Assembly (NCBI GenBank): GCA_963848175.1
Contig: CAWKCO010000012.1
Location: 558,001 to 622,000, forward strand
From: JAMZMI01 sp963848175
GTDB lineage: Bacteria > Bacteroidota > Bacteroidia > Cytophagales > Cyclobacteriaceae
DNA length: 64,000 nucleotides
Direction: 5' to 3'
Shown: one piece after another, positions 34,018 through 45,455 of the stretch
Layout of the letters: each line of letters begins with the position of its first letter
Position numbering within the stretch: position 1 is the stretch's first letter
Position numbers and translations under genes: made by a program
The notes under the pieces: model-generated
Told to the model about the DNA's origin: nothing
Database searches by the model: none
What the model saw: the letters and a program-made list of their open reading frames with translations, nothing else

Positions 34018-37000
34018 CTACTCCACAGTCACCCTGATCCCTTGCGAGTGGCTGCTAAACTCCGGTGCATACATGCACTGGATGGTAGTCACGCCATTGG
34101 AGAAGTTGCCTTTCTGGGATGCTCGTAGGTCATATTCAAATACATACGTACCCTTTGGCAAGTAGCCCATAAAGAAATTGGTAGCCAGGTCTCTTGGGCT
34201 CTCATAGTAGTGCAAACCATCTTGATATTTGTAGGTCGATAGCGTAGATACGGGTTCAAACGCTGCGGCACGCATGTCTTTGAGGTGCACGTATTCCATT
34301 TCCCGATCCACACGTAGCTCGATCCTTACTTTCACAAGATCGCCAATCTTAAATGCAGCCTGATCATTGACCGGAGTGATGACCGGGCCTCTATCCGTAT
34401 TGGTCTGAACGAAGAGGTCTTTCTTGATTTTCAAAGGCGTCTCCGCAGATGTGATCTTGTCTAGCTGCTCGAAGTATTGCCAGTATACCGCTCCCCAAGC
34501 TACACCGTCATCTTTCTTGGTCACTTTGATCTTACCCATCGCCTCGGTGATTTCACCGGCTTGCCACGCGGTTTTAAAATAGCCAGTACCTGCTTCTACT
34601 TGGGTGTCTTCTCGGGAATCAGGATCAATAAGCTTATTGCCCACGGTCACTTCTACCAATTGCGAACTGGCCAACGCATCCGTTCCGCTTAGCAGTAGGG
34701 CGTAGCATGCATCTGCTGTGGCTTTGGTTGTTTTCCAATCTTGTGTCTGCTTTTGCTTGAGTAGCCAAACTTTCAGCTCCTCCACGGACTTGATGTCTTT
34801 GGCCACCTCCTCATACACTTCTATCATCAAGGCCTGCGTTTCGATAGGTGCCTGATACCAGTAATATCCCCTATCGTTTTTCCAGTACATACCCATCTCT
34901 TCTGAGTGCAGGGCACGTTCACTGAATGACTTGATCATATCGGCAGCCACTGTCTTGGCGCCAAAGCGGTCAAGCGCCAAACAGGCCATACCCTGCACAG
35001 AAAGCGTACTTTTAGTCCAATATTTTTTCGCTTGTCCTAGGTAGTAATCAAACGCTGGTTGATCTCTTTTGGACACGTCCAGATCCAGTAAAGAAACTCC
35101 TCATGTACAAGTACTGAAAGTGAAGCTGGGAAATGTGTTGGTCACTCATCTTGATTTTTCCTTCCTTGGCCAATCGCAACAATCGATCGTGATCTTCTTT
35201 GATTTGACTGTCCAGAAAATTGATGCCTTTCGTCACCATAGACCAGATTTCATCATTGGTCTTTACGGCTGTTACTCCGAATTCATTCAAGTGCCCCATA
35301 CCCGTGATGATCAGCTGGGTCATGTACCGATCCTCTGGCATGCCGGGAAACCAGCTAAATCCTCCATTAGGCGTCTGGGCTTTGCGAAGCTTTTCCAGCG
35401 CCTTCTCCTGCTGCTGTGCCATCTTATTGAGGTCGAAGAGCAAACCTACATTTCGCTTTCTTTGACTTTCGTCTTTGGCATGTAGCACCCAAGGTGTCTC
35501 TTCCAGCAATGCAGATTTGAGCTCCTGGTTTTTTTCCAAATTGGAAAGCAAAGCATCCGGCTGGATGTTCTTCCAGGTATCAAATACTTTTTTGATCTTC
35601 GGATTGGAATTGGAGATATGTGAAGCAAGGCTATTGGCATAAAACTTACTAAAAGTCTGCTCCACACAGTCGTAAGGATATTCTATTAGGTATGGCAGGG
35701 ACTGGATGGCATACCATGCCGGATTGGAGGTGAACTCCAAGGTATAGCGGTGATGACGAAGTGTACTCGACTGGTTGTTGAGTAGTTTTTCGAATCGAAA
35801 CTCCTTGGTTTGATTGCCACGGATGGGCAATGGCAAACTCTCCGTTACCAACATTCTGTTCGTCACCACAGGAAGGGTCATCTCCTCTCCATCTGAAAAG
35901 TCGCCTGCCTTGGCTACTATTCTATAGCTGATGGCCTGAAGCCCCTCAGGGATTTCTATACTCCATTCCAGACTGGTACTTTGTTTCGCCTTCAAGCTAA
36001 AAGGCTGTTGCTTGATTTGATTCTTCATACGGTCATCCACGGGCTGCATGGTCAATGCATCGAAGAACTCCAATTGGGCTGTGCCTGATAGTTCTTTGTC
36101 CACCAAACTGCTGATTTTGGCAGAGAACTTCATCTTGTCGTTTTCCCTGAAGAATCGGGGCTGGTTGGGTACCACCATCAGTTCCTTTTGGGTGACAAGC
36201 TCATTAGAGACAAGTCCTGATTTCAGATCTTTGGTATGGGCAAAACCGAGCATCTTCCAAGTGGTCAGTGACTCAGGGATCGTGAATTTAATGATGATTT
36301 CCCCTTTTTCATTCGTTTGTAGATGTGGGTAAAAGAAGGCGGTCTCGTTGAAGTTGGTTCTCACTTGTACTTCTGAAAAATCAACCGCTTCTTTCGGTTT
36401 TTCTTTGACCCTAGCTGGCGATGAAATATCTGCTGGAGGAGCGTTCATTTGAACATCCAAATCAACTTCACCATCATCAGCTACTTCAGCAAAAACCATT
36501 TCTTCTATAACTGTCTCTTCCGTCACTTCTACTCCCATGACCCTTCCACTCAATGCACTCTTCATTCTCCTATTGGCCATACGCCCGTACTGATAATAGT
36601 TGTAGTCAAACCAATTGAATTGAGGATAAGAAGGCGAATGATATCCTTTCGAATCAAACTCATTCCAACCGGTGGTGTAGGTATTTAAACGCTCCGTAGT
36701 GAATCCGTTGGTACTCTGCCAAGCTAAACGTGCATTGTTGGTGTCATAAAAATGTGCATTGAAACTATTGGCACGAAACTCATCCAAAGATTTGTCATAG
36801 AGCGTAGCAACCATCTCTGCAGCAAGCTTGTCGGCATTCTTTCCTTTCACGACTATCTTCCATTCTTCTTCTTGCCCTGGCTTTAGCTTGTCCCGAAAAG
36901 TTTCAAAAGAAACGTTCAGCTCTTTGTTGGTGTAAGGTACGCGCACGGTCACTTGCTCTGCATACAGCCTGTTGTCTTTTACAAAGGCATAATGCGCGGT

Positions 37001-40000
37001 AACATTGCCCCGGTATTCCTCTTTGATAGGGATCTCTATCTTCATCTTTTCATCTGAAAGGGACAGCCACTTTTGCGCTACTATGCGACCATCATGCTCT
37101 AAGTTCGTAGCGTATTTTTACGTCTTGAGCTGAGGTACCCATATAGAATGACGGCCGTTTCACCAGGCTCGGCAGTTAACTTTTCTGCATGAAATGAATG
37201 AATAGCAGGAATGGAAATCTTGCGCTCCGACGGAGACATCACCTCAAAATAGGACAACTCCTTTACCTCTTTTCCATGCTTATCCTGAGACCGTATTTCT
37301 AAAACATACAAGCCACTCTTCCAGGATTTTAAGTTTTTTATCTTGAAATCCTTTTCTTTCTCTGTATCAAACTGGGTCGAAAAGACTTCTTTTCCTCGGT
37401 TCCATTGGTATTGGTTGCTTTCGTCTGCATACTGGTCATGTGGGAAGTATTGATAGTACTGCTCCTGAGAATAGATTGTCCTATCGGGCTGCTGCCAAAG
37501 TCGCTTTCTAAATGCACGATCAGGCATATCCAAACGGAAGATTTGGATGCTCCCTTTTGCTGCCAAAAACTGTCCTGACAGATTGGTAGTCTGAATAGCA
37601 AACTGCTTATCAGGAGATAGCGCATCTTTATCAATAGTGTCTATATCCACACCCACTCTCAAGGATTTGTAACCTGCCGCCATAGCGGTGGAGGAGCTAT
37701 GTGTTTCACCATTGATGTCCGTCACATCTGCATAGATGGTATAGCTAAAAGTGGGGTCCGAACTAGGGTCTACAGACAAATCTGGTAAAGCATTGAAAGT
37801 GATCGTAAATTGACCATTTTCATCAGATTGCGTGATTCCGCTAGTAATTTCCATTTCTGGAGAACTAGGATAGTATCCCCAGCGACACCACCACCAAAAT
37901 GGAAACCTGGCCTGACGAACGACTCTATAAGTGACATTGGCTCCATCTATCTGCACACCCGAGTAGGCTGTCGCATATCCTTTAACTTCAATTTCATCAT
38001 TGAGTTGAAAAGCTCCTTCTACCGGATTGAATCCCACATAAAATTTGGGTCTTTTGTATTCTTCCACTTGGAAGAATGTACGTCCATTGTCCCTTGTATT
38101 CACGAGTTGCATCTGACCTGTCAAGCCGCCAGTGGGAGCAGTAAAGCTGCCACTAAATGTTCCGAACTCATTGGTCTTAACCTCTATGCTTCCCTGAGGC
38201 TGATAGTTCACATCTCTCAACTCGATGGTAGTGGAATAATTCGTTTTGATGGTAGGGTTCTTCTTGTCTGGATCAATAACCAATCCCTTGAAGTAAATCG
38301 TTTGCCCAGGACGGTAAATGGCTCTATCAAGAAAGAAAAAGGTCGTTACATCCTGATCATAATCCTCTTGCTTGTACTGGTAGATCGTTCCTGCATCACT
38401 TCGGTAGCTGTCTATTGATTCAGTACTATTAAAATCATTTTCCAGGCGAAAATCAACATAGAAATTTCGTCTGTCATTTTTGTTGATATAACCCACCTTA
38501 GCATAGCCTTCCCTATCACTGGTAAAGTTACCAATGAGCTCAGTTTCGTATTCCCGTTTTTTATAATCGTAGTTATTGGAAAAGGTCTGTAATATGACTC
38601 CTTTTAGTGGATGCCCACTGGTTCTATCCAAGACGTAAAACTCCGTCTCCCCCTCAGAAGTATTTCTATGGATATAGCTGATATTAGTTATCACCGTAAA
38701 GGCATAGGCCATTCCGTTTTTAGAAGGATTAAAGTCTTCGTCATGGCTAAACAATACCATGTATTCCCCTACTGAAAGCGCCTCAAGCTTCACCTCTACA
38801 CTATGCATTTGGTAGTCACCATCATCCGCTAATTCGAAATTACCTGTCTGCGCAGGTGTCTTCGCAGCAAAGTGCTTGATAAACTCTTCCTCCCTCTCTA
38901 TTTTATACGTTTTGCGCAGACGTGCTCTAAGTTCCCTCACGCTCTGCCTGTCCGTTCTGATGATTCTATAATGCAGCTTTTCAAGATTTTGATACTCCAC
39001 CAAAGCCCTGAAAGGCAGGCCAGGCACGTTTTGTTCTTCAATGGTCACTTCTATGTTTTTGTATTTGAGTGGCTCTTTGAAATTGAAGCACGCCTTTGCT
39101 CCATCAGATTCGGGAAAACGCTCTATAGCTGCATTACACAGAGCTATAGCACGCTTCAAATCCCATTTGTGATCTTCTGAGCGTAAGGGGTCGTACTTAG
39201 CAGCGGTCTCCTGATAGGTCTTCGCTATCTCCAAGGTCACTTTAGTAGAGATGGGGTGATTTATTACGCGCTCTTCCAGGGTTTCCAACGCCTTACGGTA
39301 AAGTTCATTTTTGCTTGAGAGGGTCAGATGATTTTTTACAAACTGTAAACGCTGCAAGTCCAACTCCACCAGAGCTGAAGGATCCTTGTCCTTCAAATGA
39401 AATAGCGTGAGATTCTGATAGATTCGTAGCGCATAAAATTTCATTGAGAATTCATCTTTGGTTTCCAATTTCAACTCTGAAAAACGCTTGGCATCAGAGA
39501 GATATTCTGCCTTGTTCAATGTGAAGGCATAAGCAGGTTTGATCAGCCCTGGCTCCTCTCCTGAGAAAAAACCGATAGCTCTATGCGCTAAAAAATCATA
39601 TAAAGAAGATCGATATTTAAGACCCAACTTATTTTCACGATCATATATCTCCTCAAAATTGCTGATGTCTTCCTTTTTGCTTTTTTCGGCATCCGCCAAA
39701 CTCAATTCATACTGCGCAAAAGTTTCTTTGACGATCTTAGCCAAGCTCCAGGTCTCAATATCTGATTCATCAAAATCAGTGGTCTCACTGCGATTGAGAA
39801 AAGTATATCTATTGCTCTGATAATACTGCCAGTACATTTCAGCCAGCATAGAATGCAGTATTGGTTTCGCAGGAAAAGTAGCTTGGTCTGCCTCCGATTT
39901 AAGTAGATTCAGATTTTTGATGAAGGCATTCTCCTCTTTATAATCGACAAACTTGAGTTGATGAATCACCGCTTTGATCAGCTGTCCTGTATTCTTTTCA

Positions 40001-40188
40001 GCTTTGGCTGCTGCATATATTTCGTCCAACAGCTTCAGGGCTGATCCTGGAAGCTGCTTGTCATCAAACACTTGAACTTCCTTCCAAGCTTTCGCATAAT
40101 CGAATGCAGAGATAGTTTCAAAGTTTTTTGGAAGAGTGATGAACAGGCTACTGAAAAATAGTCCCGAGATAAATAACAATTTGCTCAT
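34018..40188 (-). CDS. Large alpha-2-macroglobulin-like protein, several frameshifts
   Basis: Three fragments (37099-40188, 35048-37045, 34018-35076) join into one ~2,050-residue secreted protein. A signal peptide (MSKLLFISGLFFSSLFI, start 40188) is followed by a helical/TPR-like N-terminal region and macroglobulin MG domains (DRAIYRPGQTIYFKGLV is the MG2 signature). The A2M domain (TTWKMLGFAHTKDLKSGLVS) precedes a thioester-domain motif YPYDCVEQ (plus-strand ~35660-35680), so the reactive CxEQ thioester is kept. The terpenoid-toroid and receptor-like parts follow. Breaks lie near 37125 and 37094 and at ~35065. Bacterial A2M proteins are periplasmic or surface protease traps; thioester-containing forms bind attacking proteases covalently. 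The usual pbpC partner is absent here. Confidence 0.87.
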
Positions 40189-40790
40189 GGTCAATCTGTT
40201 TATATGCGCTTTGTATGATTGAAAGCCCAATCTAGTGTGGCTTCCGTAGTGAGATGCAAGGATGTAGAGGTTTCCATAAATTAAAAACGGAAAAAAGTTT
40301 GACCCTATTACCTCATGGCATAAAAGTCTAACGTTTTAACCTCTTATCTATTTAGCGTAATTACGGCCGCTATCTTATCCCTTGCTAGCGGGGGCAGGTT
40401 CACTTTTAAGGTCAATCACTTAAAAGCGAGCGATACCTGTGGGGAACTGTTTCACGCGTAAGCCTTTCTAACTTATATCATCAGACCCATACAGGCAATC
40501 TTTAATTGGTGAAATGCTGAAATAATAATATCACGGAGGAATTGGAACAGTTGCATTATTTCGCCATAGTAGAGCGCCAGATAGGCAAGTGCTTTTGAAA
40601 TTAAAACACTGGATTCGTCGAGTGTAGTCTTTATGATAATATTTTATTGATCCGTTAAAAACGGGAGTTCATAGATAAAAAGCATCGATTAGTCGAAGAG
40701 ATGCTCTAAGGAATATCATTTGATAGCATTTTAGCTTAATTTCGCAGTTGAATTGCCAAAATAGCGTTTATTACAAACCTTTCACAAATT
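40189..40790. other. Intergenic region, no gene seen
   Basis: About 600 bp without a convincing frame on either strand. It includes a partial CCCCCTAGC-type element (40382-40397) and an A/T-rich stretch before the lipoprotein gene at 40791, with TAATTTCG (40737-40744) as a weak -7-like word. Confidence 0.5.
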
Positions 40791-41411
40791 ATGATCGTCA
40801 AACTTAAGTTCTTAAAAGTACAACTCATCGTCTTATTTTTAACCTTTGCCTTTTTATCGTGTCAAGACAGTGATATTCCATCGTCTTCCGTCGATGAGAT
40901 TGATCAAGATATGGAATTAGCTACCCAGTTGGCCGACGATTATATAAAGTCAATGCTGGAGCTTCAATATACCAATAGTTCTTCTTCAAGACAGCCAGAT
41001 AACATTGATAAGATAGACAAATCCATCACCGTGCTTAAATATAAGAATGGGCAATTGGTTTACAATACCAATACAGATACCATTAGGGGGTATCAAAGCG
41101 TTGGTGAGACTACTATTACAGCTTGGGCAGAACCTGGAGAATACATTTTTTGGTTTGCAGGAGGAGGGGTAACCTCACTTGATAGCATTGACTTTGACAA
41201 TGAATCTTTGGAGTTTCTGGATGAGTTGCCCATGGAAATACGGAACTACCATTCGTGGGTACTGCAGATTCCCGAAGACTTTGATACTGAACGTGATTAC
41301 TTAAAATATGACATTGTTTATCAAACCAAAGAGAGCGCTGGCGTAAGCATCCGTTTAGACCCTAAAATTGCGATGGTACCTGGTAGAGGACGAGGACGCG
41401 GAAGAAATTAA
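40791..41411 (+). CDS. Hypothetical lipoprotein
   Basis: This 206-residue protein has a signal peptide and lipobox FLSC (Cys about residue 24). Then comes an acidic region, a Ser-rich spacer (NSSSSRQPDNID) and a beta-rich domain with TAWAEPGEYIFWFAGGGVTSLDSI. The C-terminus RGRGRGRN is unusual. It lies 11 bp before the sensor kinase at 41423 and is probably co-transcribed, so it could be a ligand-sensing or envelope partner; this is inference. Confidence 0.7.
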   Translation: MIVKLKFLKVQLIVLFLTFAFLSCQDSDIPSSSVDEIDQDMELATQLADDYIKSMLELQYTNSSSSRQPDNIDKIDKSITVLKYKNGQLVYNTNTDTIRGYQSVGETTITAWAEPGEYIFWFAGGGVTSLDSIDFDNESLEFLDELPMEIRNYHSWVLQIPEDFDTERDYLKYDIVYQTKESAGVSIRLDPKIAMVPGRGRGRGRN

Positions 41412-41422
41412 TTTTTTAAGAG

Positions 41423-43315
41423 ATGACCTGTTTAAAACTCTCGGTCTTTTTTTTCGCATTCTTTCTCGTAAGCATCCATACACGGGCTCAAAACCAACTT
41501 AAAGCTGATAGTATCAAGAAAGTAATTGACCAGGGGATTTTGTCCCCCAGCCAAGAGCTTAATGCATATTACTGGGCGTCTACTTATGCCGGTGGAGCTT
41601 ACGAAAAACTCGAATATGGCGAGAAACTTCTGGAGTTGGCCGTAAAGGCCAATAGTCTCGAATATCGGATAAAAGCCAATTGCAAGATCGGTATCGCACA
41701 CCGACTTATGGGTAATCTCAGTAGAGCGTTGGAATATTTATTCAAAAGCGCTGAGCTTGCTGAGGGCAAAGAGCAGTTTCAAGATATACTAATAGAGGAA
41801 ATCTACGGTGAAATATCGACTTGCTACACGCAGAACGGAGACTCGGAAAATGCATTGTACTACGGCTCTAAAGTTATCAACACCCTTCGTAAGACCAATC
41901 TAACAGACCGTCTGGCTTTTGGCTTATTAAATATGGGATACGATTACTATCTTATAGGTAAGTACGATTCTGCTATGTCATACTATGCCGAATCTGAGGA
42001 AATCTTAAGAAACATAGACATGAAGATTGGTATAGCCTATATTATTGGTAACCGATCATTGGTATACTGGAAATTGGGTGAATCTGAAAAAGCTAAAAAA
42101 GGTTTATTTGAGGCTATAGGATTATTGCAGCCGCTTGGCGATGACTATGGGATGGCGGATTACTACAATCACTTGGGGAAAATATATCTGGAAGAAATGC
42201 AAGATGAGGAGGCCTTTACCTATACGCTAAAAGGATTGAAACTTGCGAAGAATGCCGGATTGAAAGAACAAGTCCGTGATGCGTCTCAGGTTTTATATCG
42301 ACTATCATTGAAAAAGGATAACCTGCAGGATGCAATCGCTTATCAGACGCAATATTATACTTATAAAGACAGCATACAAAACCTAAAAACCACTCAACGT
42401 CTTGGGGATTTAAGAACGGAATATGAAGTAGGTATTAAGCAAAAAGAAGTTAACCTTTTGTTGGAACAACGAAAAAACACCAACATCATTATCATCACTG
42501 GAGCCTTCTTATTGGTTGCATTTATCTTCCTCATTTTTATCGTATATATGTCTTTTAAATCCAAAAAGCGACTTAGTATACAGCTTGAGAAGCAAAATGA
42601 GGATCTGGAGGTTCTAAACCGTAGCAAAGACAAGTTTTTTTCCATCGTTTCACATGACTTGAGATCTCCGGTTCATACACTAGCAAGCCTTATTACTGTT
42701 TGTCAAATGTACCTGAAAGATGGTAATGCTAAACAAATCATCAAAATTGTAGATCAGATGGGGTCAGGTGTGCAGCGATTGGTCATGCTGCTCGATAATC
42801 TACTCGATTGGGCCATGAATCAAAGAGGCCAGTTTCCTTATGTGCCCGAGAAACTTGACTTGGGTACGCTCACAACCGCTGTAGTGGAAATGTATAATGA
42901 TAACGCCATAGCCAAGAGTATTGAGTTGAAGTATGAGATCGAGAAAAACTTATTCCTGTACGGCGATAGAAATACAATCTCTACTATTCTTAGAAATCTG
43001 GTGCACAATTCAATCAAATTTACAAATACTGGAGGCAAGGTTGAAGTGACTTGCACAGCCAATGAGCCAGAAGATTTTTGTCAAATTAAAGTATCTGATA
43101 CTGGCGTGGGTATGACTGAAGAGAAGGTTGCTAAACTTTTCCAGTTAGATGAGACAGTGACCACACATGGAACCATCGGTGAATCTGGTCTCGGTCTTGG
43201 TTTGCAACTGGTTTATGAATTCGTTCAAAAGAATAAAGGAAGTATAGAGGTTAGTAGTGCAACGAACAAAGGCACAACATTCATCATATCCCTACCCCTA
43301 TTTAAACCTGAATAA
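41423..43315 (+). CDS. TPR-containing sensor histidine kinase
   Basis: This 630-residue protein has a signal sequence (SVFFFAFFLVSIHTRAQ) and a periplasmic region of about six TPR-like hairpins (residues ~40-320). A single membrane helix (IIIITGAFLLVAFIFLIFIVYM) and a short coiled coil lead to HisKA (FFSIVSHDLRSPVHTL, phospho-His in SHDLRSP) and a HATPase with N box (ILRNLVHNSIKF), G1 (DTGVGM) and G2 (GESGLGLGLQLV). No receiver domain follows, and the cognate regulator is not adjacent. This TPR-type kinase is common in Bacteroidota. Confidence 0.93.
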   Translation: MTCLKLSVFFFAFFLVSIHTRAQNQLKADSIKKVIDQGILSPSQELNAYYWASTYAGGAYEKLEYGEKLLELAVKANSLEYRIKANCKIGIAHRLMGNLSRALEYLFKSAELAEGKEQFQDILIEEIYGEISTCYTQNGDSENALYYGSKVINTLRKTNLTDRLAFGLLNMGYDYYLIGKYDSAMSYYAESEEILRNIDMKIGIAYIIGNRSLVYWKLGESEKAKKGLFEAIGLLQPLGDDYGMADYYNHLGKIYLEEMQDEEAFTYTLKGLKLAKNAGLKEQVRDASQVLYRLSLKKDNLQDAIAYQTQYYTYKDSIQNLKTTQRLGDLRTEYEVGIKQKEVNLLLEQRKNTNIIIITGAFLLVAFIFLIFIVYMSFKSKKRLSIQLEKQNEDLEVLNRSKDKFFSIVSHDLRSPVHTLASLITVCQMYLKDGNAKQIIKIVDQMGSGVQRLVMLLDNLLDWAMNQRGQFPYVPEKLDLGTLTTAVVEMYNDNAIAKSIELKYEIEKNLFLYGDRNTISTILRNLVHNSIKFTNTGGKVEVTCTANEPEDFCQIKVSDTGVGMTEEKVAKLFQLDETVTTHGTIGESGLGLGLQLVYEFVQKNKGSIEVSSATNKGTTFIISLPLFKPE

Positions 43316-43496
43316 TCTATCCAACTCTTGCTGAGCTGACATGCTGGCGTTCCAACCTTAACAAGTCTATGGAGTATATATACTTGTGTCATCAGACAAG
43401 TACGTAAGGGAAGCCGAAGGCATCAATTCAATCTCTCCCATTTTTTTTTTAGACGGGCTACTTAGCTATATTAAAGTTTTACACTAATTACGAAAT

Positions 43497-45275
43497 ATGA
43501 ATAGGCTTTTGGGCGGTTTTAATACTATTATTGAAGTGTACGATACTCCTTATTATAAGGTGCATCAAAGGTTTATTTCTTTTTTCGCCGTGATTGGAGT
43601 ATTAAGCAATATCTTTTTTTTCACCTTTCATATATATTTTACTGATTACACCGAATACCTCTGGCTAAGATTACTGGCTATCGTACTATTTGCCACACTG
43701 TTCTTCCTTCCGAGAAAAAGAGATTTCCGAAAAGTTGAATATTGGTATCTGGAAGGAGTTTTGGTAGCCATTTTACCAGCTTTCTTTGCAATTATGCTGT
43801 TTGTCAATGAAGTAAATGCATACTGGAGCATGTCTTTACTGATGGCAGTCGTTGTATATGCCTTGCTTGCAGACCCTATAAAAGGATTATTTTTGTTTCC
43901 TCTGTCATATATCGCTGTATTTTGCCTGTTTTATTTCTTTTCAGACATCTCTACCCCCCGCATTCAGCAGGTTTATGAGTTTTTTTTCATTACTAACTTA
44001 ACAAATATTTTAATCGGCGGACTGCATGCCATCACGAGATCCGTTTTTTTCCAATTTGAACAAAAGAACGTAGTTATTGAAGCAAACAAATTGGAACTGA
44101 TTAAAAGGCAACATGTCGCGGAGAAAGCAAACAAAGCTAAAACAGATTTTTTAGCCAACATGAGCCATGAGATTAGGACCCCGCTTAATTCCATCATTGG
44201 TTTTAGCGTTTTACTTGAAGAACATAGCGAAAAATTTAATTTTCCGGATAAGTCTAAAACGCTTTTAAACTATATCAGAAACGCAGGAGAACACCTTACT
44301 GAGCTTATTAATAATGTGCTGGATTTATCCAAGATAGAAGTTGGTAAAATGGAACTGTATAATCAACCTTTCAGATTGCGAAGACTGATTGAAAACGTTT
44401 ACCATCTACATATCCAACAAGCACAAAGCAAAGGTCTTGTTATGGAATTTAGTATTGATGACCAGCTTCCAGAATTCATCCTGTCTGACCGCATTAAATT
44501 AAATCAGATTCTCAACAACCTGGTGGCAAATGCCATTAAATTCAGTGAATCGGGAACCATCTCAATCCAGGTAAATTCTCAGCAACAAAAATTGTTATTG
44601 GCAGTCTCCGACGAGGGAATTGGTATTTCTCCAGACAGACAATCAGCCATTTTTAATTCGTTCGAACAAGCTGACAACACCACCACCCGCCGTTTCGGGG
44701 GTAGTGGTCTTGGACTGGCAATTAGCAAGAAAATGGCCGAGCTTCTTCAAGGCAATATCACACTAATTAGTCAGCCCGGAAAAGGCTCAACATTTTTTGT
44801 ACTCATCCCTTATGATGAGGCCAGCATGGATATCCATGATTACGCGGATCAAAGTACTGTGTCCAATCAATTCCCATCAGATAAACACCTGCTGATTGTT
44901 GAGGATGACGCAATGAACCAACTAGTGATTAAAGGAATGTTGAAAAAGACGAATATTCCTTTAACAATTGTTTCAAACGGCAAAGAAGCAATTGACTACT
45001 TAAAGAAGTCTTTAGAAAATGACAACCTACCTGATCTGGTTTTTATGGATTTACATATGCCCGTTATGGATGGGATCGAAGCGCTTGGCCATATACGAAA
45101 CGAAATGAATCTAGGTAGTCTGCCAGTAGTTGCTCTGACTGCCGACGCTCTTGCGGAACAAAAAGCCAACGGGCTAAAGATGGGGTTTTCGGAATACATC
45201 ACTAAGCCGATTGTGCAGGCAGAACTGTTTCTGGTACTAAACCAATTCCTGAACCAACCGACTACTGACGATTAA
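43497..45275 (+). CDS. Hybrid sensor histidine kinase/response regulator
   Basis: This 592-residue protein has ~190 residues of N-terminal membrane domain (about six helices), then HisKA (FLANMSHEIRTPLNSIIGF) and a HATPase with NNLVANAIKFSE, DEGIGI and GGSGLGLAIS. A C-terminal receiver (LLIVEDDAMNQLVIKGML...DLVFMDLHMPVMDGIEAL) carries the phospho-Asp in FMDLHMP. There is no HPt or output domain, so it likely feeds a separate phosphotransfer protein. It lies 180 bp after the TPR kinase in the same direction. Confidence 0.95.
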   Translation: MNRLLGGFNTIIEVYDTPYYKVHQRFISFFAVIGVLSNIFFFTFHIYFTDYTEYLWLRLLAIVLFATLFFLPRKRDFRKVEYWYLEGVLVAILPAFFAIMLFVNEVNAYWSMSLLMAVVVYALLADPIKGLFLFPLSYIAVFCLFYFFSDISTPRIQQVYEFFFITNLTNILIGGLHAITRSVFFQFEQKNVVIEANKLELIKRQHVAEKANKAKTDFLANMSHEIRTPLNSIIGFSVLLEEHSEKFNFPDKSKTLLNYIRNAGEHLTELINNVLDLSKIEVGKMELYNQPFRLRRLIENVYHLHIQQAQSKGLVMEFSIDDQLPEFILSDRIKLNQILNNLVANAIKFSESGTISIQVNSQQQKLLLAVSDEGIGISPDRQSAIFNSFEQADNTTTRRFGGSGLGLAISKKMAELLQGNITLISQPGKGSTFFVLIPYDEASMDIHDYADQSTVSNQFPSDKHLLIVEDDAMNQLVIKGMLKKTNIPLTIVSNGKEAIDYLKKSLENDNLPDLVFMDLHMPVMDGIEALGHIRNEMNLGSLPVVALTADALAEQKANGLKMGFSEYITKPIVQAELFLVLNQFLNQPTTDD

Positions 45276-45312
45276 AACGCCACACAGTACTTTCTTTTTC
45301 TCTATACAGATA

Positions 45313-45455
45313 GGCTTATCAAAAGCAACAAGATGCTATCCGGAAGTGCCGAGCTCTTTGGAGCTAACATCGTGATGATATTGCGGCTCATTGACTTGGA
45401 AAAAACCAGTGTCATAGAATATCCAATGTGCAATCCTAAAGCTAACTCGTCCTAA
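45313..45455 (+). pseudogene. Fragment of a paralogue of the CsgG-like gene at 46786
   Basis: The frame reads IKSNKMLSGSAELFGANIVMILRLIDLEKTSVIEYP... and matches the segment at 47065-47204 at nucleotide level, with ~15 nt missing and scattered substitutions. It has no start or signal peptide. It overlaps the 3' end of the HTH gene at 45442 and is probably the remnant of a duplicated gene. Confidence 0.75.
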
